Positions 17,507-26,558 of a stretch of 64,000 nucleotides of DNA are shown here, in pieces (position 1 is the first letter of the stretch; each line of letters opens with the position of its first letter). The stretch lies in the NCBI RefSeq assembly GCF_014196805.1, contig NZ_JACIEI010000002.1, forward strand, positions 394,279 to 458,278. Direction: 5' to 3'. Both the position numbers and the translations under genes were made by a program. The notes beneath the pieces were generated by a model. The model did no database searches, was not told where the DNA came from, and was given only the letters and a program-made list of their open reading frames with translations. The stretch comes from Sulfitobacter undariae (GTDB lineage: Bacteria > Pseudomonadota > Alphaproteobacteria > Rhodobacterales > Rhodobacteraceae).

Positions 17507-18082
17507 ATGCCCAAACTAGGGATGGAGCCACTGCGCCGCGCCTCATTGGTGCAGGCAACAATCGCCGAGATCGGGCGTGCCCAATCGCTTGACGTGACTG
17601 TAAAACAGATTGCCCAAACGGCGGGCATGTCCACGGCTTTGGCGCATCACTATTTCGGCGGCAAGAACCAGATACTCTTTGCTGCCATGCGCCATATCTT
17701 GGCTGAATTCGGCGCGCAGGTTCGATTGCACCTTGCAGACGCCCAAACCCCGCGTGCGCGGGTCGAAGCGATCATCGCCGCCAGTTTCGATGAAACCTGT
17801 TTTGCGCCCGCAACCGTATGCGCGTGGATGACGTTGTATGCGGCGGCCCCCACCCAGCCAGAAACGAAACGCTTGCTGATGCTTTATCAGGCGCGGCTGC
17901 GGTCAAACCTGACACATGCATTGCGCCCGCTGAGCAAGACGCCCCTTGCGGATGCGGATGTCTTGGCGGCGCTGATTGACGGGCTTTATCTGCGAGCAGC
18001 GCTGTCGGATGACAGTTCGCGTGAGGCGGCAGAACGTGCTGCCCTGAAAATGCTTGCACGGCTATTGGGAGACCCCGCATGA
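17507..18082 (+). CDS. betI: choline-responsive repressor BetI (TetR family)
   Basis: This 191-residue TetR-family regulator starts MPKLGMEPLRR, the N-terminus conserved in BetI, which fixes the ATG at 17507 even though another ATG lies five codons later. The HTH is at about residues 30-55 (TVKQIAQTAGMSTALAHHYFGGKNQ). The C-terminal ligand domain matches BetI length. It represses choline-to-betaine genes and is relieved by choline. Its stop overlaps the betC start by 4 nt, so it heads the operon. Confidence 0.93.
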   Translation: MPKLGMEPLRRASLVQATIAEIGRAQSLDVTVKQIAQTAGMSTALAHHYFGGKNQILFAAMRHILAEFGAQVRLHLADAQTPRARVEAIIAASFDETCFAPATVCAWMTLYAAAPTQPETKRLLMLYQARLRSNLTHALRPLSKTPLADADVLAALIDGLYLRAALSDDSSREAAERAALKMLARLLGDPA

Positions 18083-19587
18083 GCCAGCCGAACATCCTTA
18101 TTCTGATGGTGGACCAGTTGAACGGTACGCTGTTTCCTGATGGTCCCGCTGACTGGCTGCACGCGCCTAATCTCAAAAAACTGGCGGCGCGCTCAACCCG
18201 TTTCGAAAATGCTTACACTGCGTCGCCGCTTTGTGCGCCCGGGCGGGCAGGGTTTATGTCAGGGCAACTTCCTTCTGCCACGGGTGTCTATGACAACGCG
18301 GCTGAATTTGTTTCTTCGATCCCCACATATGCGCATCACTTGCGCCGTGCGGGGTATTACACATGCTTGTCTGGAAAAATGCATTTTGTCGGCCCTGACC
18401 AATTGCACGGGTTCGAGGACCGCCTGACCACTGATATCTACCCTGCCGATTTCGGCTGGACCCCTGATTACCGCAAACCGGGTGAGCGGATTGATTGGTG
18501 GTATCACAATATGGGCAGTGTCACAGGCGCAGGCGTGGCCGAAATCAGCAACCAGATGGAATATGATGATGCCGTTGCCTATGAGGCCACGCGTAAGATT
18601 TATGAGCTGTCGCGTGGATTGGATGCCCGTCCGTGGTGCCTGACTGCCAGTTTCACCCATCCGCATGACCCCTATGTCGCGCGCAAGAAATATTGGGATC
18701 TATACGAGGATTGCGAGCACCTGCTGCCGGAAATCCCTGCAATGGCCTATGCGGATCACGACCCTCATTCCCAGCGTATCTTTGATGCCAATAACTGGCG
18801 CGAATTTGACATCACCGAAGATGATATCAAACGCTCGCGTCGCGCATATTTCGCCAACATCAGCTATCTGGACGACAAGATTGGTGAAATCCTGCAAACG
18901 CTAGAAAACACGCGCCAAGAGGCGATTATCGTCTTTGTCTCGGATCATGGCGACATGTTGGGCGAACGGGGATTGTGGTTCAAAATGAGCTTCCTTGAAG
19001 GCTCGGCGCGGGTGCCGCTTATGATCGCTGCGCCGCAGATGGAGACGGGGCTGCAAACCACGCCTGTTAGCAACATCGACATTTGTCCGACGCTTTGTGA
19101 TTTGGCAGGCGTGGATATGTCTGAGGTTGCGGAATGGACAACAGGGCAGAGCCTTGTACCGATGGGGCAGGGCGTGGAGCGGACCGCGCCTGTCGCGATG
19201 GAATATGCCGCTGAGGGATCATATGCGCCAATGGTTTCACTGCGCTATGGCAAATGGAAATACAACCGCTGTGCGCTGGACCCTGATCAACTATTCAATC
19301 TGGAAACGGACCCGCATGAATTGACCAATCTGGCACAGGTGCCCGCCCATGCAGGCACCGTGACCCAATTGCGCGCCAAATCCGAAGCACGCTGGAATCT
19401 GGAAGCCTATGACGCCGATGTGCGCAAATCACAGGCCCGCCGATGGGTGGTATATGAGGCGCTGCGATCAGGGGGCTATTATCCGTGGGATTACCAGCCG
19501 CTGCGCGATGCCTCTGAGGCCTATATGCGCAACCATATGGACCTGAATGTGCTGGAAGAGAACAAACGCTTCCCACGCGGCGAATAA
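18079..19587 (+). CDS. betC: choline-sulfatase
   Basis: A 502-residue sulfatase that hydrolyses choline-O-sulfate to choline and sulfate. The sulfatase signature CAPGR (Cys52, to be converted to formylglycine) sits in ASPLCAPGRAGFMSG. Metal-binding residues are visible in ILILMVDQ (Asp12 region) and FVSDHGDMLGERG. The C-terminal WVVYEALRSGGYYPWDYQPL is typical of BetC. Location between betI and betB fits use of choline sulfate as source of both osmoprotectant and sulfate. It overlaps betI by 4 nt. Confidence 0.96.
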   Translation: MSQPNILILMVDQLNGTLFPDGPADWLHAPNLKKLAARSTRFENAYTASPLCAPGRAGFMSGQLPSATGVYDNAAEFVSSIPTYAHHLRRAGYYTCLSGKMHFVGPDQLHGFEDRLTTDIYPADFGWTPDYRKPGERIDWWYHNMGSVTGAGVAEISNQMEYDDAVAYEATRKIYELSRGLDARPWCLTASFTHPHDPYVARKKYWDLYEDCEHLLPEIPAMAYADHDPHSQRIFDANNWREFDITEDDIKRSRRAYFANISYLDDKIGEILQTLENTRQEAIIVFVSDHGDMLGERGLWFKMSFLEGSARVPLMIAAPQMETGLQTTPVSNIDICPTLCDLAGVDMSEVAEWTTGQSLVPMGQGVERTAPVAMEYAAEGSYAPMVSLRYGKWKYNRCALDPDQLFNLETDPHELTNLAQVPAHAGTVTQLRAKSEARWNLEAYDADVRKSQARRWVVYEALRSGGYYPWDYQPLRDASEAYMRNHMDLNVLEENKRFPRGE

Positions 19588-19662
19588 CGAATACTGGCGG
19601 TGCCGATGGGTGCAGGGCCGTCAGAGAGTATAAAACACCCGAACAAAACGATAGGGACTAAA

Positions 19663-20844
19663 ATGTTAACCTCAATCATTTCCTTTGGAGTGATCATGGC
19701 CTTTGCGCTGGTGATCTTCTGTACCATCAAATGGTGGAACCTGACGCTGACGGGCACACAACCTGTCTCGCTTTTTGTGTTCATCGCAATCCTCTTCACA
19801 TCCGGCCTTGATGTGGGACTGATCATGTTCCCGCTGGCGTTCGACTATCCGCTATACGCAGATGTCGCGACCGAGCCTGCCTATGGGTTTACCAATCCGC
19901 TGGCGCTGGAATTCGGGTTTTGGGGCTTTCTGATCTGGGCGTTCTACTTCCTTACCACCTTCTATTTTTGCGCGATTGAACCGCGGGTGAAGTTCTTTGA
20001 AATTCCCGCTGTAAAAATCCTCAACAACATCGTGATCATCACCACCTGTGCCTTCACGGGGGCGTTGTTCCTGATCTATATGCCGTATTACATTGCCGAA
20101 GTGGGCGACGGCGAAACGATCTTGCCTGTGTTCTATTTGATCTGCTTCCTTGTGATCCTTGTCGCGGCGTTCAGCTCGACTGACATCAAGTTCGTCAAGG
20201 TCCTGTCGGTCAGCTCCACCGTGCTGTTCTTTGGTTTAATCCTCTTTATGTTCCTCAATGCAGGAATGAGTGTCGGTGATTTGGCCAGCACCTCCAGCAA
20301 CATCGGCGGGTATTTCACCAATATTCACAAGTTCATCATCCCGCTGACGGATTATCATGAATTCTACCTGTTCTGGTGGTTCGCTTGGTCCATTATGATC
20401 GGCCAATTCGTAAGCCGCTTTGTCGGTGGTTTGAAAACCTATCAACTGTTGGCGGCTTTGCTGATCTTCCCGTCCATCCCCTTGGGACTGTGGTTTTCGG
20501 TGCTGTATTACTACCACCTGAACGGCATTGGTACGGCAGGTTTGCCTAATTGGGCGATGACAATTGTGGGCATTGTGTTTGTGATCAACTCGTTTGACTC
20601 ACTGATCCGCCTTTACACCGATAACCTGAACCTCACGACCGAACGTTTCGGCGTGGTGTCTTATGTGTTCGCCAATGCCATTGGCCTGTTTGTGCTGACG
20701 CTGTTGTTCCAAAGCCAATGGTTGCAAATCCAATGGGTCGGCACAGTTGTGATCGGCATGTATCTGGCCGCGCTTGCTTACATGTTCTTCGTCAAACGCC
20801 ACCGCCTGAGCGATCTGGACGGGCAGGCGGCTCCGCTGAACTGA
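19663..20844 (+). CDS. short BCCT-type choline transporter
   Basis: A 393-residue membrane protein with about ten predicted helices. The region [20 protein letters not shown] (about residues 230-249) matches the aromatic substrate-binding helix of betaine/choline/carnitine transporters. The following [14 protein letters not shown] segment also fits. BCCT proteins are normally 500 residues or more. This one lacks the usual long C-terminal osmosensing tail and probably one or two helices. The ATG at 19663 with AGGGA 7 bases upstream is preferred over an in-frame codon at 19600. Position between betC and betB argues for choline or choline-sulfate uptake. Confidence 0.75.
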   Translation: MLTSIISFGVIMAFALVIFCTIKWWNLTLTGTQPVSLFVFIAILFTSGLDVGLIMFPLAFDYPLYADVATEPAYGFTNPLALEFGFWGFLIWAFYFLTTFYFCAIEPRVKFFEIPAVKILNNIVIITTCAFTGALFLIYMPYYIAEVGDGETILPVFYLICFLVILVAAFSSTDIKFVKVLSVSSTVLFFGLILFMFLNAGMSVGDLASTSSNIGGYFTNIHKFIIPLTDYHEFYLFWWFAWSIMIGQFVSRFVGGLKTYQLLAALLIFPSIPLGLWFSVLYYYHLNGIGTAGLPNWAMTIVGIVFVINSFDSLIRLYTDNLNLTTERFGVVSYVFANAIGLFVLTLLFQSQWLQIQWVGTVVIGMYLAALAYMFFVKRHRLSDLDGQAAPLN

Positions 20845-20908
20845 ACTTCTAAATAACTGGTCCCGCAGGGAACGCCTTGCGGGACCCCCTCTGACAAAAG
20901 AGATAATT

Positions 20909-22360
20909 ATGCAAACCCAACCCATCGCCAGCCATTTTATCAACGGCCAATATATAGACGATATCGCAGGAACACCGATTGAGGTGTTCTATCCGGCAAC
21001 GGGGGCTGTCATCGCAAGAGTACATGCCGCAACGCCCGCAATTGTTGAGCATGCGATTGCCTCGGCCAAAGCGGCCCAAGCCGCATGGGCCGCAATGAGC
21101 GGGACCGAGCGCGGCCGCATCTTGCGCCGTGCCGCCGATATCATGCGCGAGCGCAACCATGACCTGAGCGTTTTGGAAACCTATGATACGGGTAAACCCT
21201 ATCAAGAGACATCGGTGGCGGATGCGACATCTGGCGCGGATGCATTGGAGTATTTCGGTGGCATGGCGGCGACCCTGACAGGCGAGCATATCCAGCTGGG
21301 CGAAGATTGGGTCTATACCCGCCGCGAGGCGCTGGGCGTTTGTGTGGGCATCGGCGCGTGGAACTATCCCACGCAAATCGCTTGCTGGAAGGGCGCGCCT
21401 GCGCTGGCTTGCGGGAACTCTGTGATTTTCAAACCGTCTGAGACAACGCCCCTCTGCGCCTTGAAAGTGGCCGAGATTTTGCACGAAGCGGGTCTACCGG
21501 CGGGCTTGTATAATGTCATCCAAGGTTTGGGCGATGTGGGAGCTGCATTGGTCACTGACAGCCGTGTGGACAAAGTATCGCTGACGGGGTCTGTACCTAC
21601 GGGCCGCAAGGTTTATGCGGCGGCGGCAGCGGAGATGAAGCACGTGACAATGGAATTGGGCGGTAAATCCCCGATGATCGTATTTGAAGATGCGGATATC
21701 GAAAACGCCGTCTCGGGTGCGATCCTTGGTAATTTTTATAGCTCGGGTCAGGTCTGCTCAAACGGGACCCGCGTGTTTGTGCATTCGGACATCAAAGAAG
21801 CATTCCTTGCACGCTTGGCCGAGCGGTTGGACAATGCTGTGATAGGCGATCCGATGGACCCAGCCACCAGTTTTGGCCCGATGGTTTCCAAACAACAACG
21901 CGACATCGCGCTGTCCTATATCGCCAAAGGCGAAGCCGAAGGTGCGCGTTTGGTTTATGGCGGTAAGGCAATTGAGGGTGACGGGTTTTATATGCAGCCT
22001 TGCGTTTTTGCCGATGTGACCGACGATATGACCATCGCCCGCGAAGAGATTTTTGGCCCTGTGATGGCTGTGCTGGATTTCACCGATGAAGCGGATGTGT
22101 TGGCGCGTGCCAATGATACGGAGTTTGGCCTGGCTGCGGGTGTCTTTACCCGCGACCTAAGCCGTGCGCACCGCGTCGCCGCAGGGTTTCAGGCAGGCAC
22201 TTGCTATATCAACACCTATAATGACGCCCCTGTTGAGGCGCCATTTGGCGGGGTGAAAGCATCGGGTGTGGGCCGCGAAAACTCTAAGGCTGCGATTGAG
22301 CATTATAGTCAGGTAAAATCGGTCTATGTCCGCATGGGTGATATGGAAGCACCGTTCTAG
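20909..22360 (+). CDS. betB: betaine-aldehyde dehydrogenase
   Basis: This 483-residue NAD(P)+-dependent aldehyde dehydrogenase oxidises betaine aldehyde to glycine betaine. The catalytic glutamate lies in [10 protein letters not shown] (about residues 245-254) and the catalytic cysteine in [14 protein letters not shown] (about 277-290). The latter is the BetB-specific form of the motif. [22 protein letters not shown] is the cofactor-proximal segment. The length is normal. It lies 64 bp after the transporter gene and 256 bp before betA. Confidence 0.97.
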   Translation: MQTQPIASHFINGQYIDDIAGTPIEVFYPATGAVIARVHAATPAIVEHAIASAKAAQAAWAAMSGTERGRILRRAADIMRERNHDLSVLETYDTGKPYQETSVADATSGADALEYFGGMAATLTGEHIQLGEDWVYTRREALGVCVGIGAWNYPTQIACWKGAPALACGNSVIFKPSETTPLCALKVAEILHEAGLPAGLYNVIQGLGDVGAALVTDSRVDKVSLTGSVPTGRKVYAAAAAEMKHVTMELGGKSPMIVFEDADIENAVSGAILGNFYSSGQVCSNGTRVFVHSDIKEAFLARLAERLDNAVIGDPMDPATSFGPMVSKQQRDIALSYIAKGEAEGARLVYGGKAIEGDGFYMQPCVFADVTDDMTIAREEIFGPVMAVLDFTDEADVLARANDTEFGLAAGVFTRDLSRAHRVAAGFQAGTCYINTYNDAPVEAPFGGVKASGVGRENSKAAIEHYSQVKSVYVRMGDMEAPF

Positions 22361-22616
22361 CAGGCGTGATCTGACGGGGCGCTGCGCGCATCCCATTCTT
22401 GGGGTGTGGCGCGGGTGTTCTCGCAGAAATTCAATGCGGGGATGGTTGAGAGGTCAATCCCGTTTGGCTGAGAGGTGCTTGAGGGATCAATGTGATCCTC
22501 AAGTCACCTCGACAAGGATGGGTTGATTCCCCGATGCCTCAAGGACAAGCCCGGCATGCGCCGGGGGCCTTTGGCCTCCTTGACCCACCGTGGAATCATT
22601 GGAAGTGAGAGTGGAT
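22361..22616 (+). other. structured 256-nt spacer between betB and betA
   Basis: This spacer lies inside an operon yet is long and can fold strongly. A first hairpin CTTGAGGGATC/GATCCTCAAG (22478-22503) has one bulged G. A second, branched unit has an outer 7-bp stem TCAAGGA/TCCTTGA (22539-22545 with 22577-22583) enclosing two hairpins, CCCGGC-ATGC-GCCGGG (22550-22565) and GGCC-TTT-GGCC (22566-22576). No coding frame is convincing. It could be a processing, attenuation or stability element. Confidence 0.55.
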
Positions 22617-24275
22617 ATGGAAGCTGATTTTGTAATTGTAGGGGCGGGCAGCGCGGGCTGCGCGATGGCGTACCGTTTGGGCGAAGCAGGTGCTTCTGTT
22701 CTGGTGATCGAGCATGGCGGTACAGATGCGGGGCCGTTCATTCAGATGCCGGCTGCTCTCAGCTATCCGATGAACATGAAGCGCTATGACTGGGGTTTCA
22801 TGTCCGAGGCGGAACCGCATCTGGACGGGCGCAAGCTGGTTGTGCCGCGCGGCAAGGTGATTGGCGGGTCGTCCTCGATCAACGGGATGGTTTACGTGCG
22901 CGGACACGCGATGGATTATGACCATTGGCGCGATAGCGGTGCTGACGGATGGAGCTATGCCGATGTGTTACCCTATTTCCGCCGGATGGAGACGTGGCAT
23001 GACGGTGGGCATGGCGGCGACAGTTATTGGCGTGGCAAGGATGGCCCCCTGCACGTGAGCCGTGGTCCGCGTGAGAACCCGTTGTTTGACGCTTTTGTGC
23101 AGGCTGGTAAACAAGCGGGCTATGAAACCACTGACGATTACAACGGGCAAAAGCAGGAAGGCTTTGGCCCGATGGAGCAAACGGTGCATGGCGGGCGGCG
23201 GTGGTCGGCGGCCAATGCCTATCTGCGCCCCGCATTAAAACGTGAGAACGTCGAAATCACCCGCGCCTTTGCGCAGCGGGTTGTGATTGAAGAGGGCCGT
23301 GCCGTTGGGGTTGAAGTGAAACGGGGTGGCAAGACCGAAGTGATCCGTGCGCGGCGTGAGGTGATCCTTGCGGCTTCCTCGATCAATTCACCTAAATTGT
23401 TGATGTTGTCAGGGATTGGGCCTGCGGCGCATCTGGCGGAACATGGGATCGAGGTGATTGCCGATAGGCCAGGGGTGGGCGGAAACCTGCAAGACCACCT
23501 TGAAGTCTATATGCAAATGGCGGCAAGCCAGCCGATCACGCTTTATAAGCACTGGAACTTGTTGTCGAAGGCCGTCATCGGGGCGCAGTGGCTGTTCTTC
23601 AAAAAAGGCATGGGCGCCTCCAACCAATTCGAGAGCGCGGCCTTTATCCGCTCTAAGGCGGGAGTTGCGTATCCTGACATTCAGTATCACTTTTTGCCCA
23701 TCGCTGTGCGGTATGACGGGCAAGCCGCGGCAGAGGGGCATGGGTTTCAGGCGCATGTGGGGCCAATGCGGTCAAAGTCTCGAGGGCGGGTTTCGTTGCG
23801 ATCAGGTAATTCGGAAGACGATCCTAAGATTTTGTTTAACTATATGTCCCATGAAGATGATTGGGAGGAATGGCGTCGCTGTATCCGTCTGACGCGAGAG
23901 ATTTTTGGGCAAGAGGCGTTTAAGCCTTACGTCAAACATGAAATCCAGCCGGGGGCGGAAGTGCAATCGGACGCGGATATTGATGCTTTTGTGCGTGAAC
24001 ATGCAGAGAGCGCGTATCACCCGTGCGGCACCTGCAAAATGGGCAGCGTGAATGACACTGACGCCGTGGTTGATGCGCAAGGCCGTGTGATTGGGGTTGA
24101 GGGGCTGCGGGTTGCCGACAGCTCGATCTTTCCGCGTATCACCAACGGGAATTTGAATGCGCCTTCTATCATGGTCGGGGAAAAGATTGCGGATCATGTG
24201 CTGGGTAAAGATCCCTTGGCAGCGTCGAATGACGTGCCTTGGATACATCCGCAGTGGGAAACCGAGCAGCGGTAA
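22617..24275 (+). CDS. betA: choline dehydrogenase
   Basis: A 552-residue FAD-dependent GMC oxidoreductase that oxidises choline to betaine aldehyde at the membrane. The ADP-binding motif [20 protein letters not shown] is at residues 4-23. [20 protein letters not shown] (about 84-103) is the second GMC signature, and the catalytic histidine lies in [10 protein letters not shown] near residue 470. The start at 22617 is set by the family N-terminus MEADFVIVG and a GTGAGAG site. An in-frame start 9 codons upstream is less likely. It is the last gene of the bet operon and is followed by a large palindrome. Confidence 0.96.
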   Translation: MEADFVIVGAGSAGCAMAYRLGEAGASVLVIEHGGTDAGPFIQMPAALSYPMNMKRYDWGFMSEAEPHLDGRKLVVPRGKVIGGSSSINGMVYVRGHAMDYDHWRDSGADGWSYADVLPYFRRMETWHDGGHGGDSYWRGKDGPLHVSRGPRENPLFDAFVQAGKQAGYETTDDYNGQKQEGFGPMEQTVHGGRRWSAANAYLRPALKRENVEITRAFAQRVVIEEGRAVGVEVKRGGKTEVIRARREVILAASSINSPKLLMLSGIGPAAHLAEHGIEVIADRPGVGGNLQDHLEVYMQMAASQPITLYKHWNLLSKAVIGAQWLFFKKGMGASNQFESAAFIRSKAGVAYPDIQYHFLPIAVRYDGQAAAEGHGFQAHVGPMRSKSRGRVSLRSGNSEDDPKILFNYMSHEDDWEEWRRCIRLTREIFGQEAFKPYVKHEIQPGAEVQSDADIDAFVREHAESAYHPCGTCKMGSVNDTDAVVDAQGRVIGVEGLRVADSSIFPRITNGNLNAPSIMVGEKIADHVLGKDPLAASNDVPWIHPQWETEQR

Positions 24276-24309
24276 AGGTTAACGGCGAAGCCACAGTAGG
24301 TAGAATTGT

Positions 24310-24344
24310 TTAATAAAGGTTAACGCGTCGTTAACCTTTATTAA
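24310..24344. promoter_or_regulatory. perfect 16-bp palindrome with a CtrA-like core
   Basis: TTAATAAAGGTTAACG (24310-24325) and its exact complement (24329-24344) flank a CGT loop. The centre reads TTAA-N7-TTAAC (24320-24335), the form of a CtrA site. A direct copy of TAAAGGTTAACG (24273-24284) overlaps the betA stop. The stem could also act as an AT-rich terminator for betA. Both readings are inferred. Confidence 0.5.
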
Positions 24345-24360
24345 TTTCCGATGTATTCTT

Positions 24361-24378
24361 GCAGGATGAATATCCTGC
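24361..24378 (+). other. 7-bp hairpin before the thermonuclease-family gene
   Basis: GCAGGAT-GAAT-ATCCTGC is a perfect stem-loop 10 bases upstream of the presumed start codon. It may affect translation of the downstream gene, which has no clear ribosome-binding site. Confidence 0.35.
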
Positions 24379-24388
24379 ATAGACAGCC

Positions 24389-25105
24389 TTGAAGGCTGAA
24401 CCTTTTTCCTCTCTCGTGCGCCACTGGCGTTTCGCTGTATTGCTTGGCTGTACGGCGCTTGCATTCGCTCTGTTTGGTGGTGGCCTGCAAGCAAATCTGA
24501 GCCCGCAGGAGTTCAGTGGTAAGCTGCGTGTCATTGACGGAGATACATTTGAAGTGGGGGGCGTAAAGGTGCGCCTGCATGCCGTTGATGCGCCCGAAAG
24601 TGATCAAACCTGCGAGACGAATCAGGACAAAGATTGGGCCTGTGGCGGCTGGGTGACCAAGGTTGTCAGCGACCGCTATGAAGGCGCAAGCGCACAGTGC
24701 CAGCAGATGGACATTGACCGCTACGGTCGTGTTGTTGCGCGTTGTACGGCGTTGGGTGAGGACATCGGTGGCTGGCTCGTCAGTGAAGGGTTTGCCTTTG
24801 CCTATGTGCAATACGGGGCGGATTACGTGGAGATTGAGCGTGAGGCCGCTGCTAATGATCGCGGGCTACATGCGGTGAAAATGCAAACACCCGCCGCGCA
24901 CCGCAAAGCGCGCCGTACACAACCTGTCCAGACCAACGGCACGTGCAACATTAAGGGAAATATCAGCGCCAAGGGTGTGAAGATTTATCACGTGCCAGGG
25001 CAATATTATTATAGCCGTACCAGAATAAACGAGCGTAAGGGTGAACGTTGGTTCTGTACGGAGGCGTCGGCACGTGCGGCTGGTTGGCGCAAGGCGCGGC
25101 GCTAA
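24389..25105 (+). CDS. thermonuclease-family protein with C-terminal sunset-type domain
   Basis: A 238-residue protein with one N-terminal membrane/signal segment (about residues 14-34) and a staphylococcal-nuclease-like domain (about 44-165). The latter contains VIDGDTF (48-54), VRLHAVDAPES and DRYGRVVARC, so the arginine and acidic catalytic positions appear kept. The C-terminus (about 183-238: GTCNIKGNIS, KIYHVPGQYYYSRT, GERWFCTEASARAAGWR) resembles the sunset domain found after nucleases in alphaproteobacteria. The TTG start at 24389 is uncertain; GTG at 24416 also leaves a signal sequence. Its stop overlaps the convergent scfR stop in CTAA. Confidence 0.83.
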   Translation: MKAEPFSSLVRHWRFAVLLGCTALAFALFGGGLQANLSPQEFSGKLRVIDGDTFEVGGVKVRLHAVDAPESDQTCETNQDKDWACGGWVTKVVSDRYEGASAQCQQMDIDRYGRVVARCTALGEDIGGWLVSEGFAFAYVQYGADYVEIEREAAANDRGLHAVKMQTPAAHRKARRTQPVQTNGTCNIKGNISAKGVKIYHVPGQYYYSRTRINERKGERWFCTEASARAAGWRKARR

Positions 25106-26502
25106 TCGACGCTATAAGGCAGGATGTCGCGCCTGTCAGGATTTACGACAAGGTTCCGCTCAAGGGGCGGCACGGCCCGTTGGTGGCAGGTTTTGCGGGG
25201 GCAAATTCGGCAGGAAATGCCGATGGGCTCAAATGCGGTGTCACGGCTGAGGTCCAATCCATCTGCATAGACCAGTTGCGGCGCGTGGCGCACTTCACAG
25301 CCCAAGGCGATGGCAAAGCGGCGCATGGGGGCGCCAAAACGGCCCGCTGATTTGGATATGTCGCGGGCAATTGAAATATATCGTACCCCATCAGGCGTCT
25401 CTGCAAGTTGACGGAGGAATTGGTTTGGTGTCTCGAACGCGCGGTGCACATTCCACAGGGGGCAGGCACCGCCAAAGCGCGCAAATTGTAACCGCGTGGC
25501 TGAGTGGCGTTTAGTGATTGTACCAGCTTGATCCACGCGGACAAAGAAAAACGGTACGCCTTTGGCGCCTGTACGTTGCAGGGTGGACAGGCGGTGTGCA
25601 ATCTGTTCGATGGACGCGCCAAAGTGATGCGCCAGTATTTCCAGATCATGACGGCAGCTTTGGGCGCGGTCTTGGAAGGCGCGGTAGGGCAGCAGGGCGG
25701 CCCCCGCAAAATAATTGGCCAGCCCGATTTTGGCGATGTCGCGGGCGGCCTTGGAATTGAATCGCGCCAGATCAAGCGTGGCTTCCAGCAGGGCATCATG
25801 ATGGGCAAGCGCGACTTGCAAAAGCAGCTGGAAAGTTTGCGTTTCATGTGGGGCATTGGCCGAAATATGGAGGGTCGCTGTGTCGTGATCCAGCAGGCGT
25901 AGGGCATCCATATCGCTGAACTCAACCGTCAGGCCCGCTGCGGCAAGGGCATCTTGGGCAACGGTGCGGATGTGTGCAGGGGTTTCAGCACGCACCGCGA
26001 AATGTTCGGCAGCGCGATCCACAGCATCAATGTAGTTATCGCAATAGTGAAAGAAATCACGAACCTCTTCCCACGGGCTGGGCGAGGCACGTGCATCTTC
26101 GCGCCCCAATGCTTCATCCAGCGATGCCAGCCGTTCATGGGTTTGGCGGTAGTTTTGATGTAGCGCGATAAAGGCACGCGCAAGCCCCGGTGCGTTGGAT
26201 GCAGCCAACCGGATGTCGGCCAAAGGGGGCATGTCGCCGGTGAAAAGCGGGTCTGACAACACTTCCTGCATGTCGCTGGCCAAACGTTCGCTATCGCCCG
26301 AACTCAGCTCTGTCACGTCCATTCCAAATTCGGACGCGAGTGCCAGCACCACCGTTGTCGAAACAGGGCGGTTGTTGTTTTCCATTTGATTGAGATAGGG
26401 CAGGGAAACACCCAGACGGGCGGCAAAGTCTTTTTGTGTGTGGCCGATGCGCAGACGCTGTTCGCGCAATTTGGCCCCAGCATAGAGTTTTTGTGTGGCC
26501 AT
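25102..26502 (-). CDS. short-chain fatty acyl-CoA regulator, ScfR/RamB/PccR type
   Basis: This 466-residue regulator has an N-terminal XRE HTH (about residues 10-65, QKDFAARLGVSLPYLNQMENNNRP), a middle IrrE/ImmA-like region and a C-terminal DUF2083-type domain. A cysteine cluster CRICPRKTC (Cys431, 434, 439) lies near the end. Related proteins control acetate genes (RamB of Corynebacterium) and propionyl-CoA carboxylase (PccR of Rhodobacter). The pccB gene lies 1.5 kb away with matching TTTGCAAA boxes, so control of propionyl-CoA use is a strong inference. Boxes upstream of its own ATG suggest autoregulation. It converges with the thermonuclease gene with a 4-nt overlap. Confidence 0.88.
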   Translation of the reverse strand: MATQKLYAGAKLREQRLRIGHTQKDFAARLGVSLPYLNQMENNNRPVSTTVVLALASEFGMDVTELSSGDSERLASDMQEVLSDPLFTGDMPPLADIRLAASNAPGLARAFIALHQNYRQTHERLASLDEALGREDARASPSPWEEVRDFFHYCDNYIDAVDRAAEHFAVRAETPAHIRTVAQDALAAAGLTVEFSDMDALRLLDHDTATLHISANAPHETQTFQLLLQVALAHHDALLEATLDLARFNSKAARDIAKIGLANYFAGAALLPYRAFQDRAQSCRHDLEILAHHFGASIEQIAHRLSTLQRTGAKGVPFFFVRVDQAGTITKRHSATRLQFARFGGACPLWNVHRAFETPNQFLRQLAETPDGVRYISIARDISKSAGRFGAPMRRFAIALGCEVRHAPQLVYADGLDLSRDTAFEPIGISCRICPRKTCHQRAVPPLERNLVVNPDRRDILPYSVD

Positions 26503-26511
26503 GCTCCGCCC

Positions 26512-26557
26512 TTTGCAAATCGCTGCGTTGGAGCGAGACTAACTTTGCAAACTTTGC
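26512..26557. promoter_or_regulatory. paired ScfR-type boxes upstream of scfR
   Basis: TTTGCAAA occurs at 26512-26519 and 26544-26551, 10 and 42 bases upstream of the regulator's start. The second is extended as GCAAACTTTGC (26547-26557). AACTTTGCAAA is the core bound by RamB-type proteins, so these are likely autoregulatory sites. Confidence 0.7.
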
Positions 26558-26558
26558 T

